Positions 16,937 through 25,926 of a stretch of 64,000 nt of DNA are shown in pieces. The stretch covers positions 1 to 64,000 of the forward strand of contig CANASS010000003.1 in NCBI GenBank assembly GCA_947364395.1. The letters are read 5' to 3'. Source of the DNA: an uncultured bacterium (GTDB taxonomy: Bacteria > Bacillota > Clostridia > Oscillospirales > Oscillospiraceae). How positions within the stretch are numbered: position 1 is the stretch's first letter; each line of letters opens with the position of its first letter. The notes under the pieces were generated by a model that had not been told where the DNA came from, did no database searches, and worked only from the letters and a program-made list of their open reading frames with translations. A program made the position numbers and the translations under genes.

Positions 16937-18199
16937 ATGACGAAGGAATTTTTTCAGGGGAACCGGGAGCGGCTGTATGCCGGGATGAAGGAAAACTCCC
17001 TGCTGGTTCTGTTTTCCGGGGTGGAGGTCCGCAAGACCAACGACGAGTTCTACCCGTTCTACACCAACCGGGACTTTTTATATCTCACCGGGCTGGACGG
17101 GAAGGAGCTGGCCTTTCTGGCCCGGAAGGACGGCGGGGGCAGGGTGGCGGAGAAGGCGTATCTTCTGCCGCCGGACCCCATGGCGGAGCGCTGGACGGGC
17201 CGCCGGATCAAGCCGGACGAGGCGGCGGAGCTGTCCGGCGTGACGGACATTGGCTTTGGGGCGGATTTTGAGGGGGAGCTACACAAATTGGCGGCCTCGG
17301 GCAATTACGAGCATTTGTACCTGGACCTCTACCGGGCCGCGCCCGCCGACCGGGACGAGCCCGCCCACCGCCTGCTGAAGCGGGCGGCGTCGGACTACCC
17401 CTTTTTGAAGATTGAGAACGCCAACGCCCTCATCCGCCGCCTGCGCACCATCAAGCAGCCCTGCGAGCTGGAGGCCATGCGCCGGGCGGAGGAGATCACC
17501 TGCGCGGGCATCACCGCCATGATGAAGGCGTCCAAGCCGGGCATGTACGAGTACCAGTACAAGGCGGTGTTCGACTACGTTCTGGGCCAGTACGGCCCCC
17601 AGGGCCCCGGCTTTCCCTCCATCATCTCGGCGGGGCGGAACAATTTCTGTATTCACTACAATTCCTACACGGGCCAGGCCCTGGACGGAGACATGGTGCT
17701 CAACGACGTGGGGGCGTGGTACGGCAATCTGATGACCGACGTATCCCGGGGCTGGCCCTGTAACGGGAAATACAATGAGCGCCAGCGGCTGCTGTACCAG
17801 TGCGCCCTGGCCACCTCCGACCACATGTTTGAGATCATCAAGCCCGGTATGCCCATGCCGGAGGTGGACGGGGAGATTCGCCGGTACAACGCCCAGTTCC
17901 TGAAGGACGCCGGGGTGCTGGACGACGTGAAAAACATCGGCAGGTACATGTGGCACGGCGGGGCCCACCACGTGGGCTTCGACGTTCACGACCTGGTGGA
18001 GCCGCCGGAGGTGGCGGCCCCCAACATGGTGTTCTGCGTGGACGTGGGCATCTACCACGAGGAGTGGGGCATTGGCTTCCGGCTGGAGGATAACTGCCTG
18101 GTCACCGAGACGGGGTGTGAGAACCTGTCCGCCGCCACCCCCCGGACCATCCAGGCCATTGAGGACACCATGCGTCAAAGCTTCGCGGCCTTTTCGTGA
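16937..18199 (+). CDS. M24 family Xaa-Pro aminopeptidase
   Basis: 420 aa. The N-terminal creatinase-like domain (about 1-165) is followed by a pita-bread metallopeptidase domain. Metal-ligand motifs of the family are visible: LNDVGAWYGNLMTDVSRGW (Asp ligands), GGAHHVGFDVHD (His ligand), and later CVDVGIYHEEWGIGFRLEDN with Glu ligands. It should remove N-terminal residues ahead of proline, in the cytoplasm, with two Mn or Co ions. The size is normal for PepP-like enzymes. Its stop overlaps the ATG of the next gene, so peptide processing and an EutH-like transporter are co-expressed. It could help degrade the peptides imported by the upstream opp system (inference). Confidence 0.92.
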   Translation: MTKEFFQGNRERLYAGMKENSLLVLFSGVEVRKTNDEFYPFYTNRDFLYLTGLDGKELAFLARKDGGGRVAEKAYLLPPDPMAERWTGRRIKPDEAAELSGVTDIGFGADFEGELHKLAASGNYEHLYLDLYRAAPADRDEPAHRLLKRAASDYPFLKIENANALIRRLRTIKQPCELEAMRRAEEITCAGITAMMKASKPGMYEYQYKAVFDYVLGQYGPQGPGFPSIISAGRNNFCIHYNSYTGQALDGDMVLNDVGAWYGNLMTDVSRGWPCNGKYNERQRLLYQCALATSDHMFEIIKPGMPMPEVDGEIRRYNAQFLKDAGVLDDVKNIGRYMWHGGAHHVGFDVHDLVEPPEVAAPNMVFCVDVGIYHEEWGIGFRLEDNCLVTETGCENLSAATPRTIQAIEDTMRQSFAAFS

Positions 18200-19281
18200 T
18201 GAACGGGATACTGATGGCGGTGATGGCCGCCGGGGCGCTGCTGGGGGGCGCGGACCGTATCCTGGGCGGCAGGCTGGGACTGGGGGAGCAGTTTGAGAAG
18301 GGGTTCATGCTGCTGGGTCCCATGGCCCTGTCCATGGCGGGGATGATCTGCCTTGCGCCGGTGCTGGCGGACTGGCTGGGCTGGGTGATTGTGCCCCTGT
18401 ACCGGCTCATGGGGGTAGACCCGGCCATGTTCGGCAGCCTGCTGGCCATCGACATGGGGGGCTACCAGCTGTCGAGGGAGCTGGCGGCGGACCCCGTGGT
18501 GGGCAGCTACGCCGGGCTGGTGGCGTCGTCCATCTTCGGCGTCACCCTGGTGTTCACCATCCCCGTGGGCATGGGGATGACGGCCCCGGAGGACCGCCCC
18601 CCGCTGGCCCGGGGGATCATGCTGGGGCTGGCGGCCATGCCGGTGGGGCTGGTGGCGGGGGGCCTGATGTGCGGGCTGACCCTGCCCGCCTGCCTGCGCC
18701 AGAACCTGCCTGTGTTTGCCCTGGCCCTGGCGCTGTTCTTAGGACTGCGGCTGGCCCCGGACAGGATGGTCAGGGGCTTCTGCCTGCTGTCGGAGGGGAT
18801 CAAGGCGCTGGTCACCCTGGGGCTGGCGCTGGGGGCGGCGGAGGCCCTCACCGGCTGGGCAATCCTGCCCGGCATGGCCCCCCTGGGGGAGGCGATGGAG
18901 GTGGTGGCCTCCATCGGGGTGGTGATGCTGGGCAGCCTGCCTGTGGCGGAGCTGCTGCGCCGGGGGCTGGAGCGGCCCTTTGCCCTGCTGGGGCGGCGGC
19001 TGGCGGTGAGCCCCCAGAGCCTCACCGGAATGTTGGTGGGGCTTGTGAGCCCCCTGCCCACCCTGGTCATGCTTGGGGACATGGACAGCCGGGGCAAGGC
19101 GGCGGCGGGGGCCTTTCTGGTCAGCGGAGCCAGCCTGATGGCCGCCCACATGGGCTTTGTGCTGTGCACGGAGCCGGAGCTGCTGGGGGCGGTGGCGGCG
19201 GGCAAGCTGAGCGGAGCCGTGTCCGCGGCGGCGCTGGCCCTGTTTCTGACCGGGCGGCCGGAGGCGGAGAGGACCCATTGA
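18199..19281 (+). CDS. EutH-like ethanolamine transporter family membrane protein
   Basis: 360 aa, ATG at 18199 overlapping the stop of the peptidase gene (GTGATGA). It has about ten hydrophobic helices and the family hallmark around LMGVDPAMFGSLLAIDMGGYQL, which matches EutH. EutH is thought to move ethanolamine across the membrane. No other ethanolamine gene (ammonia lyase, shell protein) lies in the window, so the substrate may differ; co-translation with an aminopeptidase hints at an amino-acid or amine substrate (inference). A terminator follows 10 nt downstream. Confidence 0.8.
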   Translation: MNGILMAVMAAGALLGGADRILGGRLGLGEQFEKGFMLLGPMALSMAGMICLAPVLADWLGWVIVPLYRLMGVDPAMFGSLLAIDMGGYQLSRELAADPVVGSYAGLVASSIFGVTLVFTIPVGMGMTAPEDRPPLARGIMLGLAAMPVGLVAGGLMCGLTLPACLRQNLPVFALALALFLGLRLAPDRMVRGFCLLSEGIKALVTLGLALGAAEALTGWAILPGMAPLGEAMEVVASIGVVMLGSLPVAELLRRGLERPFALLGRRLAVSPQSLTGMLVGLVSPLPTLVMLGDMDSRGKAAAGAFLVSGASLMAAHMGFVLCTEPELLGAVAAGKLSGAVSAAALALFLTGRPEAERTH

Positions 19282-19290
19282 GAAGAAAAG

Positions 19291-19325
19291 CAGCGTCCCG
19301 GAGGAAGCTCCGGGGCGCTGTTTTT
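19291..19325 (+). terminator. Terminator of the M24 - EutH-like operon
   Basis: A stem of CAGCG and CCCGGAG segments with loop GAAG, followed by TTTTT. The convergent feoB stop is at 19328. Confidence 0.85.
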
Positions 19326-19327
19326 GA

Positions 19328-21376
19328 TTAGAGGAGCAGCAGGCCCGCCCGGTATACCAGGAGGGTGACCACCCAGGCCACGGCCACCTGAAACAGGGCC
19401 ACAAAGGCGGTCCAGCCCCAGCTCTCCGACTCCCTGTGGATGGCGGCCAGGGTGGCGGCGCAGGGGACGTAGAGCAGGCAGAACACCATGAGGCAGAAGG
19501 CGTTTAGGGGGCCGAAGCCGATGCCGGCCAGCACCTGGGAAAACTCCGCCATCCCCGCCGGGGAGTTGGCGTTGACCACCCCGAAGAGCACCGCGCAGCT
19601 GGACACCACCACCTCCTTGGCGGATATGCCCGCGATGAGGGCCACGGTGATCTGCCAGAAGCCCAGCCCGATGGGGGCGAACAGGGGGACCAGCCATTTG
19701 CCGATGATGGCCCCGAAGCCGCCGGACATGCCGGGGTCGTAGCCATGGGGGCCGAAGTTCAGCAGCAGCCAGATCAGCAATGTGGCCAGGAAAATGGTGG
19801 ACCCGGCCTTGCCCAGGTAGTCTTTCACCTTGTCCCACACGTAGATGGCCACCGTCCGGGCGTCGGGCATTTTGTACTCCGGCAGCTCGATGAGCAGGTA
19901 GTTGACGCTCTTTTTCCGGTCCAGCAGGTGGAGGGCCACGGACACCGCCATGGCCACCAGGATGCCGATGAGGTACATGGACCAGGCGGCCAGCATGGCG
20001 TACTGCCCGAAGAACATCTCGGAGAACAGGATGTAAATGGTCAGCCGGGCGTTGCAGCTCATGAAGGGGGTGACCAGCATCACCTTGTAGCGGTCCCGCT
20101 TGTTCTCCAGCGCCCGGGAGGCCATCAGTGCCGGGACGGTGCACCCGAAGCCCAGCAGCATGGGGATGAAAGCCTTGCCCGACAGGCCCAGGCGGCTCAT
20201 GAGGCCCTCCATCACGTAGGCCACCCGGGCCATGTAGCCGCTGTCCTCCAGAAAGGCCAAAGCCAGGAACAGAATGAAGATGTTGGGCAGGAAGGTGACG
20301 ATGGTGCCCACGCCGCCGATGACCCCTTCAACGACCAGGGACTGGACGATGTCCGCCACCCCCATGGCGTCCATCCCACGCTGGGCCAGCAGGGACAGGG
20401 CGTCGATGGTGTACTCGAAGTAACCCTTGATCCAGTCGCCCACAGTGAAGGTGAGGAAGAACACCAGGGCCATGATGCCTAAAAAGATGGGGATGCCCCA
20501 CACCCGGTGGGTGAGGACGCTGTCCAGCTGTTCCGTCAGCTGGTCCTGGCGCTGCCTGTGGAGGAGCACCTCCTCCACAATCTCGTCGATGAAGGCGTAC
20601 TTCTCGTTGATGATCTGGGACTCGTAGTCCTTTTCCCCCAGGCCGGGCAGGTCCACGGGGTACTGCCTGCCCACCTCCTGGTCCTCCTCCAGCAGCTTGA
20701 GGGCGTGCCAGCGGGGGTTGGTCAGGCCGGGGTATTTCTCCTCCAGGGCGGGGATGAGCTGGTCGATCCTGTCCTCGATCTCGTCGGAGTACACCATGGC
20801 GAACTCCCGGTGGTGGTCGTGGAGGTGGGCCCCGGTCCGCTTGTGCTGGTGGACCAGGCTGTCCGGGCCGGTGTGGTCCTTGTGGTGGGCGGCGGCGTGG
20901 AGCAGGGAATCCAGCCCCGACCGCTTCCGGGCGGACACCGGGATCACCGGCACCCCCAGCATTTCGGGCAGGCGGTGCAGGTCGATTTCCATCCCCCGCT
21001 TGGCCACGATGTCCATCATGTTCAGCGCCACCACCACCGGCTTGCCCAGCTCCAGCAGCTGGAGGGTGAGGTACAGGTTGCGTTCCAGGGTGGAGGCGTC
21101 CACCACGTTGATGATCACGTCCACCTCGCTGCTCAAAATGAACTGCCGGGAGACGGTCTCCTCCATGGTGTAGGAGGTGAGGCTGTAGGTGCCGGGCAGG
21201 TCCACCAGCCGGATGTTCAGATTATGGTCCCGGATGGCCCCCTCCACCTTCTCCACGGTGACGCCGGGCCAGTTGGCCACCTTCAGGTTGGCCCCGGTAT
21301 AGGCGTTGAACAGGGTGGTCTTGCCGCAGTTGGGGTTGCCGATGAAGCCGATGGTCAGATCCTCTTTGCGGCTCAT
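19328..21376 (-). CDS. feoB: Ferrous iron transporter FeoB
   Basis: 682 aa. The N-terminal G domain has G1 GNPNCGKTT (13-21), G3 DLPGTYSL and a G4-type ALNMMD, which bind GTP and gate the channel. A helical GDI domain follows, then two Gate repeats and about eight membrane helices. Gate motifs such as GFGCTVPA, with the pore-lining Cys, and a late PCAATLAA are present. It imports Fe2+. Length and order are normal for the family. The start ATG overlaps the feoA stop by 4 nt. There is no separate feoC. Confidence 0.97.
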   Translation of the reverse strand: MSRKEDLTIGFIGNPNCGKTTLFNAYTGANLKVANWPGVTVEKVEGAIRDHNLNIRLVDLPGTYSLTSYTMEETVSRQFILSSEVDVIINVVDASTLERNLYLTLQLLELGKPVVVALNMMDIVAKRGMEIDLHRLPEMLGVPVIPVSARKRSGLDSLLHAAAHHKDHTGPDSLVHQHKRTGAHLHDHHREFAMVYSDEIEDRIDQLIPALEEKYPGLTNPRWHALKLLEEDQEVGRQYPVDLPGLGEKDYESQIINEKYAFIDEIVEEVLLHRQRQDQLTEQLDSVLTHRVWGIPIFLGIMALVFFLTFTVGDWIKGYFEYTIDALSLLAQRGMDAMGVADIVQSLVVEGVIGGVGTIVTFLPNIFILFLALAFLEDSGYMARVAYVMEGLMSRLGLSGKAFIPMLLGFGCTVPALMASRALENKRDRYKVMLVTPFMSCNARLTIYILFSEMFFGQYAMLAAWSMYLIGILVAMAVSVALHLLDRKKSVNYLLIELPEYKMPDARTVAIYVWDKVKDYLGKAGSTIFLATLLIWLLLNFGPHGYDPGMSGGFGAIIGKWLVPLFAPIGLGFWQITVALIAGISAKEVVVSSCAVLFGVVNANSPAGMAEFSQVLAGIGFGPLNAFCLMVFCLLYVPCAATLAAIHRESESWGWTAFVALFQVAVAWVVTLLVYRAGLLLL

Positions 21377-21606
21377 GACGCACCCCCCGCCGCCCGCACG
21401 GTGATGTGCCTGGCAACCTGATAGCCCAGGGCGAACCGAGTTCCCCGGAGCTTGACGATGAGTATGCCTTTGCCCTTGCGGTGGACCACGGCCAGCTGGG
21501 CCTGCCGGGTCATGCCCAGGGCCTGGAGGCGGCGCTCCATCTGAAAGGGCAGGTCAATGCGCTCCACCACGCAGGACTGTCCGGCGGGTATGTCTTTCAA
21601 CAGCAT
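21373..21606 (-). CDS. feoA: Ferrous iron transport accessory protein FeoA
   Basis: 77 aa from the ATG at 21606, chosen for GGAGG 7 nt upstream. It is an SH3-like beta-barrel protein with the usual LLKDIPAGQSCVVERID start, a central RRLQALGMTRQA and a late GTRFALGYQVARHI. FeoA assists FeoB in ferrous iron uptake at the cytoplasmic face. It overlaps feoB by 4 nt (ATGA) and is first in a two-gene operon. An upstream in-frame start at 21642 would add 12 residues but has no better ribosome site. Confidence 0.92.
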   Translation of the reverse strand: MLLKDIPAGQSCVVERIDLPFQMERRLQALGMTRQAQLAVVHRKGKGILIVKLRGTRFALGYQVARHITVRAAGGAS

Positions 21607-21702
21607 ATGAAAGCCTCCTTTGAGGAAATGTACACGGTTCAAGGGCCGCCGGGGCGGAGGACGCCGACCCGGCCCGGAGCCCCGCCGGGTTGAGACGAAC
21701 TG

Positions 21703-21731
21703 AGTTTACCATTGCTAACTCTGTTTGTCAA
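21703..21731 (-). promoter_or_regulatory. Promoter of feoAB
   Basis: On the minus strand: TTGACA (21726-21731), 17-nt spacer, TAAACT (21703-21708). About 95 nt of leader precede feoA. I see no clear iron-regulator box. The rest of the gap to 21940 holds nothing I can name. Confidence 0.6.
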
Positions 21732-21940
21732 GAGGCTGGCAATACTTTTTCCGGCGGCGGGATCAGGCAAATTTGAGGCAAATCCGCTCATCTGAAACGC
21801 CCCGAGCCGGGACGTGCTCAAAGCTGCCTGTAAATACGCGGGCGGCGGGTGCTCCCTTCCGTTCTGGGCGCATGGATTCCAGCGGGCTGGGCAGACTAGA
21901 CCAATCAAGGCTGGCGCGCCAGCAAGGAGGTAGGTTCAAT

Positions 21941-22312
21941 TTGGAGCTGAAATTTTACACCTGCAAAAGCTGCGGGAATCTGGTCGTCATGGCAGGGGGC
22001 GGCGCATCTGTGGAATGCTGCGGAGAGGCGCTGAAGGAGCTGGTCCCCGGCGTCACCGAGGGGGCGGCGGAAAAGCACCTGCCCGTCTACCAGGTGGAGG
22101 GGAACCGGGTGAGCGTGTCGGTGGGCTCGGTGGAGCACCCCATGACCCAGGAGCACTCCATCCAATGGGTGGCCCTCCAGACCAAGCAGGGCGGGCAGTT
22201 CAAGGTTCTGCGGCCGGGGCGGGCCCCGGCGGCCAGCTTCGCCCTGTGCGACGCGGACGAGGTGGAGGCGGCCTACGCCTACTGCGACCTCCACGGCCTG
22301 TGGAAGGCGTAG
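21941..22312 (+). CDS. Desulfoferrodoxin (superoxide reductase)
   Basis: 123 aa, TTG start with AAGGAGG 10 nt upstream. The N-terminal desulforedoxin-like domain has CKSC and a CC pair (four Cys for the structural Fe site). The catalytic domain has the expected iron ligands: His in EKHLPVY, HPM and EHSIQW, then CDLHGLWKA at the end with Cys and His. It reduces superoxide to peroxide without releasing oxygen, which suits an anaerobe. It sits next to feoAB but in the opposite orientation. The non-ATG start is odd but clearly the best: no ATG is in frame nearby. Confidence 0.93.
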   Translation: MELKFYTCKSCGNLVVMAGGGASVECCGEALKELVPGVTEGAAEKHLPVYQVEGNRVSVSVGSVEHPMTQEHSIQWVALQTKQGGQFKVLRPGRAPAASFALCDADEVEAAYAYCDLHGLWKA

Positions 22313-22337
22313 CCGGGAACGGACGCGAACAGAAAAA

Positions 22338-22371
22338 AGCGCCGGGAGCCTTGCCGCTCCCGGCGCTTTTC
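22338..22371. terminator. Terminator after desulfoferrodoxin
   Basis: Perfect 12-bp stem AGCGCCGGGAGC with a 6-nt loop, A-run before and T-run after. It can serve both this gene and the convergent gene ending at 22380. Confidence 0.88.
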
Positions 22372-22379
22372 GCGGGCCT

Positions 22380-22832
22380 TCATTCCTGGGGTGCGCCCAG
22401 CGTTATCAGGGCCTGGAGGGTATCGTCCAGGTTTTCCTTGTGCCAATTTTTGAAGTTGCCGGCATATATGCTGGCATAAATGCCGGAACTCCGCAGGTCG
22501 CTCAGCTCTGCCTGCTGGGTGGTCAGGCGGATGGTGTCCGACTCGGTGCGGATGGTGATGACCGTGTTGAGCAGATCGTCCTTCAGCTCCACCGACTGGA
22601 TATCCCCATAGGGAAGGACGAGGGATACGTCTTTGCGCAGGTTGCCCCATGTGGTGTTGAAGGGAAGCAGGATGATCTCGTGTTCACACATCTGGAGAAC
22701 ATAAAACTCCGAGTTAAAAAACGCCGCAAATTGTTCGCTCAGGTTTTCCGAGGCGTATTTGACGATGATACAACGGTCCTCCAGCGGCTTATATCCCGCC
22801 TCCTGGGTGAATTTCCGGACTTCTTTTGACAT
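22380..22832 (-). CDS. Hypothetical soluble protein, possibly PH-like fold
   Basis: 150 aa, ATG with GGAGG about 10 nt upstream. Soluble, no signal peptide. Alternating beta-strand segments in the middle (FYVLQMCEHEIILLPF, VSLVLPYGDIQSVELK, TVITIRTESDTIRLT) followed by a C-terminal helix resemble bacterial pleckstrin-homology-like proteins, but this is a shape-based guess. It is probably read with the small gene downstream in its direction or alone. Function unknown. Confidence 0.7.
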   Translation of the reverse strand: MSKEVRKFTQEAGYKPLEDRCIIVKYASENLSEQFAAFFNSEFYVLQMCEHEIILLPFNTTWGNLRKDVSLVLPYGDIQSVELKDDLLNTVITIRTESDTIRLTTQQAELSDLRSSGIYASIYAGNFKNWHKENLDDTLQALITLGAPQE

Positions 22833-22918
22833 GGTTATGTGCCTCCTGCATCGTTGAAGTTTTTTTGGCGCGGACAGGCGGGATAAAGTCGATGTTATGC
22901 CGTGTTTGCTGGGGCGGC

Positions 22919-23098
22919 TTAACTCATGGGGGTGACGACGGGCTTGCCGTCGGCGTTCACCAGCACGGTCATCCCCGTGCCGCTTGCCTTATTGTGAGAG
23001 CCCAGCACATAATTCACGCCGGTTTCCGTATCGACGACGACTTTCATCACATTGATGATGCCTTGGTTATAGACCTCCACAAAGCGCTCTTTTGCCAT
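22919..23098 (-). CDS. Small DUF6440-type protein
   Basis: 59 aa, ATG at 23098 with a strong GGAGGG site. The pattern RFVEVYNQGIINVMKVVVDTETGVNYVLG followed by a terminal GKPVV matches the small DUF6440 proteins common in Clostridia, thought to be a short all-beta fold. No signal peptide. Function unknown. It is too short for a helix-rich peptide-signal role and lacks a leader, so I do not read it as the signal for the nearby AgrC/AgrA-type pair. Confidence 0.8.
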   Translation of the reverse strand: MAKERFVEVYNQGIINVMKVVVDTETGVNYVLGSHNKASGTGMTVLVNADGKPVVTPMS

Positions 23099-23223
23099 TG
23101 CGTTTCCCTCCTTTCTCATCCCGCCTGTCCGCGAAAAGGAGCATACCACGGCGCCGGACTTCCGTGGGAGGGATTTCCTGAACGGTCGAAATCCTTCCTG
23201 AATGGCAAAACAGGAGGGGGGCC

Positions 23224-23961
23224 TTACGGCTCCCCTCCCAGCTTTTGCTTCAGCGCCGCTTTCCCGGCCCGGGACAGCAGGCAGGTCCGGCCCCCCACCC
23301 GGACCCTGTTTCCCTTCCAATCCGCCGCCTCGATCTTGTCCCAGGCCGCCAGATAGGCCCGGTGGACCCGGACGAACCGCCCGCCCAGCTCCTGTTCCAG
23401 CTGGTTCAGACTGCCTACAAAGTCCAGGCGGCTGTCCGCCGTGTGGAGGTACACGTGGTGGGCCCTGGGGGCGGACTCGAAAAACAGGATGTCCGCCAGG
23501 TGGACATGGCGGGTCTCCTCTCCGGTGCGCAGAGAGAATACCTCCGCCGGGTCCCGGCGCTCGTCCAGCAGCCGGGCGTGAACCGCTTCCAGGCACCGGG
23601 CGGCGGAGGGGCCGATCCGGTCCGGCTCCTTCACGATGTAGTCGAAGGCCTCCAAGTGGTACTGAAAGGTTTTCCAGGCCAGATCGCCGTAGCTGGTGAT
23701 ATACACCAGGGTGCCGTGGGGGTCACGCCGCCGCAGCTCCCGTCCCAGGGTGAAGCCGTCCCAGGCCCCGTCCTTCAAATCCACGTCCAGGAAATAGACG
23801 TTCCGGCGGCCGTCTCCCAGAGCGTCCAGAAGGGCCTGGGCCGAAGGGACGGCGCAGGCCACCTCCATGTCGTAGTTCTCCATGAAAATCTTCCATTCCA
23901 GGGCGGTTTTGATCTGGTGGAGGACGGATTCCTCATCGTCGCATAGGTAAATTTGAATCAT
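23224..23961 (-). CDS. LytTR-family response regulator (AgrA-like)
   Basis: 245 aa. The receiver domain has the acidic pair in CDDEE, phospho-acceptor Asp59 in FLDVD, a conserved TSYGD region and Lys in the YIVKEPD segment. A LytTR DNA-binding domain follows (about 140-240; VHLADILFFES, LGGRFVRVHRAYL). The start ATG at 23961 overlaps the stop of the kinase gene (ATGA); longer frames into the kinase are not needed. It should bind promoter direct repeats when phosphorylated by the neighbouring kinase. Targets are unknown. Confidence 0.92.
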   Translation of the reverse strand: MIQIYLCDDEESVLHQIKTALEWKIFMENYDMEVACAVPSAQALLDALGDGRRNVYFLDVDLKDGAWDGFTLGRELRRRDPHGTLVYITSYGDLAWKTFQYHLEAFDYIVKEPDRIGPSAARCLEAVHARLLDERRDPAEVFSLRTGEETRHVHLADILFFESAPRAHHVYLHTADSRLDFVGSLNQLEQELGGRFVRVHRAYLAAWDKIEAADWKGNRVRVGGRTCLLSRAGKAALKQKLGGEP

Positions 23962-25304
23962 GGCTTCCCCTCCACCCGCAGCTCCTGGACAAACACGCCG
24001 CCCGCCCAGCTGGTGGAGGCGGAGGCGTTGGGATATTGGGCCAGAATCCGCTGATAGCCGGGCAGGCCCAGCCCCCGGCCCTCCCCTTTGGTGGAGCCGC
24101 CCTCCGCCCATAGGCGGTCCGGGTCAACGGCTCCGGCGTAGGGGTTGGACACCCGCAGGGACAGCGCGTCCCCCTGGGCCAGCAGAACCGTTTCCACCCA
24201 GGGAGTTCCCGTTTCCAGCGCCGCTTCCGCGGCGTTGTCCAGCAGAACGCCCAGGCAGCGCACAAAGTCCCACGGGTCCATGCCCACCGACTCCACGGGG
24301 TAGAGGACTTCCAGCCGGCAGTCCACGCCCTGGTCCCCCATGGCCGCCAGCTTGGACAGCAGGAGGCTGCGCACCTGGGGGACGCGCAGGTTGCCGATCT
24401 GGGCGGAGGCCCGGATTTTCTCCCCAATGCGGTGGTCAAAGCCCGTGTCCAGCTCCGACAGGGCGGCCCGCAGCTGGTCCAGCTCCCCCGCGTCCGCCTG
24501 CTCCGACAGCCCCGCCAGCAGGTTTTTGTAGTCGTGGCGGAAGCCCCGCACCTCCCGTCGGATGGCCTCCAGGTCCCGTTCGTAGAGCTGCTGCTGGGCG
24601 ATGATGTCCCACTGGGCCTCCATCTTCCGGACGGAGTTGAACCATTGGGCCAGGTTGAGCACCAGCCCCGTTATCAGCACCACCGTCATCAATACCAGCA
24701 GGTAATAGAGGGCAAAATACTCCTCCTGAAGCCCCCTCACCTGGAGCCAAAAAAACATCTCCATGACGCACGCCAGGGTGAAAAAGAGGAGGGCCATCCG
24801 GCGTGGGCCGGGGGCCTCCTCCATCAGGAGGCGGAACCAGCGGCCGAAGTGAAGGCGGTACAGCAGGGCGGTGGCGAGCGCCACCACAACGCAGGCTATG
24901 GCCGTCACCGCCGCGAACTGGAGGATTTCGTTATCCACAAAGATGTTTCGGAACAAAAACCGGGTCAGGGGGGTGAGGGATACCTGAAACACTCCCGCCA
25001 TGGACACGGCGGAGAGGGCCCGCCAGAATCCCAGCCTCCAAGCCCATCGGGCCCACAGCACACAGCAGAGCATGGTGCACAAGCTGGTGGCCCAGAAACG
25101 GATGAGAGTACCGCCGGGAAGGGCATACATGAGGAATACGTTGAGCGAGTTGCTGATCAGCGGAGACATGAGCAGGGCGGGCAGCTTTTTCAGCCGCCGC
25201 CAGCTCCGCTCGTCCAGGACGGCGAACAGGTAGGCCGCCGCGACGGCGTGGGCCAACGTGGAATCTATGTATCCTACGGTTAGAAGCAGCATCAGCGTGG
25301 GCAT
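23958..25304 (-). CDS. GHKL-type sensor histidine kinase (AgrC-like)
   Basis: 448 aa. Six or seven membrane helices (first about 225 residues) are followed by a short coiled segment, phospho-acceptor His257 in FRHDYKN, and a GHKL ATPase domain with LLDNAAEAA (N box) and GRGLGLPGY (G box). This is the architecture of peptide-sensing kinases. No agrB or agrD homologue or other pheromone gene is visible on either side, so the signal may come from elsewhere. Strong ribosome site GGAGGAA. Translationally coupled to its response regulator. Confidence 0.92.
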   Translation of the reverse strand: MPTLMLLLTVGYIDSTLAHAVAAAYLFAVLDERSWRRLKKLPALLMSPLISNSLNVFLMYALPGGTLIRFWATSLCTMLCCVLWARWAWRLGFWRALSAVSMAGVFQVSLTPLTRFLFRNIFVDNEILQFAAVTAIACVVVALATALLYRLHFGRWFRLLMEEAPGPRRMALLFFTLACVMEMFFWLQVRGLQEEYFALYYLLVLMTVVLITGLVLNLAQWFNSVRKMEAQWDIIAQQQLYERDLEAIRREVRGFRHDYKNLLAGLSEQADAGELDQLRAALSELDTGFDHRIGEKIRASAQIGNLRVPQVRSLLLSKLAAMGDQGVDCRLEVLYPVESVGMDPWDFVRCLGVLLDNAAEAALETGTPWVETVLLAQGDALSLRVSNPYAGAVDPDRLWAEGGSTKGEGRGLGLPGYQRILAQYPNASASTSWAGGVFVQELRVEGKP

Positions 25305-25365
25305 GGCGATTCCTCCTCAATCTGGAACAATATACCGCGTCCCGGACCGCTCCGGGCCGGACAAG

Positions 25366-25399
25366 GCGCGGGGGGCGGCCCCTCCGAGCCGCCCCCCGC
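25366..25399 (-). terminator. Hairpin between zinc-ribbon gene and kinase gene
   Basis: GC-rich stem (GCGGGGGGCGGC and its complement) with a 9-nt loop, 5 nt after the stop of the gene at 25404. There is no long T-run, so the effect is uncertain. Confidence 0.5.
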
Positions 25400-25403
25400 C
25401 GGG

Positions 25404-25910
25404 TCAATCATAATGCTTCAACTGTGCCGTGACAAAGCTCAGCAGCCTGCCCTGAAACGTCCGGTTTTCGTTCAGCGCCGAGAAAATGCGTCTGAGCTGT
25501 TCCCGCAGCGGCTCCTTCTGCCGCGCGGGCAGGTGCAGGGACACAAGAAAGTCCATCTGCACGCCGTTCTCCTGCCTGGCCCACACATTTGCCGTCAAAT
25601 CGTTCTGATCGGCGGCGTTTTCCCCAAATTCCACCATGATTTCCACCACCATGCCGCTGTCAACCTGGAGGGCGGTGGCCGGGAGCTTGAAGGCGAAGCA
25701 GTTGATCATGGAGATTTCCGTCTCCACGATGTTGGGGAACTGGGGGAGATCCGCGCAGTTCTCCCGGATCAGCTCCGCCAGATGGGACGCGTACTCGTGC
25801 TGTTCCACCGGGTTGGCGGAGCGGACCAAGCTCTTTCCGCAGTCAGGGCAATGGTCCTGTTTGCTAGCCCTGCTGAATAGAGCGCCGCAGTTGTCGCAGA
25901 CATACACCAT
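25404..25910 (-). CDS. Zinc-ribbon hypothetical protein
   Basis: 168 aa. The N-terminus is a rubredoxin-like zinc ribbon: CDNCG (5-9) and CPDCG about 12 residues later. The remainder is soluble with no motif I recognise. The ATG at 25910 is the only early Met. A full consensus promoter ends only 17 nt upstream, so the mRNA leader would be about 10 nt, with GGTGAT as a possible ribosome site at its very 5' end. Function unknown; ribbons of this kind often occur in small regulatory or metal-handling proteins. Confidence 0.75.
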   Translation of the reverse strand: MVYVCDNCGALFSRASKQDHCPDCGKSLVRSANPVEQHEYASHLAELIRENCADLPQFPNIVETEISMINCFAFKLPATALQVDSGMVVEIMVEFGENAADQNDLTANVWARQENGVQMDFLVSLHLPARQKEPLREQLRRIFSALNENRTFQGRLLSFVTAQLKHYD

Positions 25911-25926
25911 ATCAATCACCGACTTT

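Noticed and set aside
18199..19281. Bacterial microcompartment (ethanolamine) locus
   Set aside because: Only an EutH-like transporter is present; no shell proteins or ammonia-lyase genes nearby.
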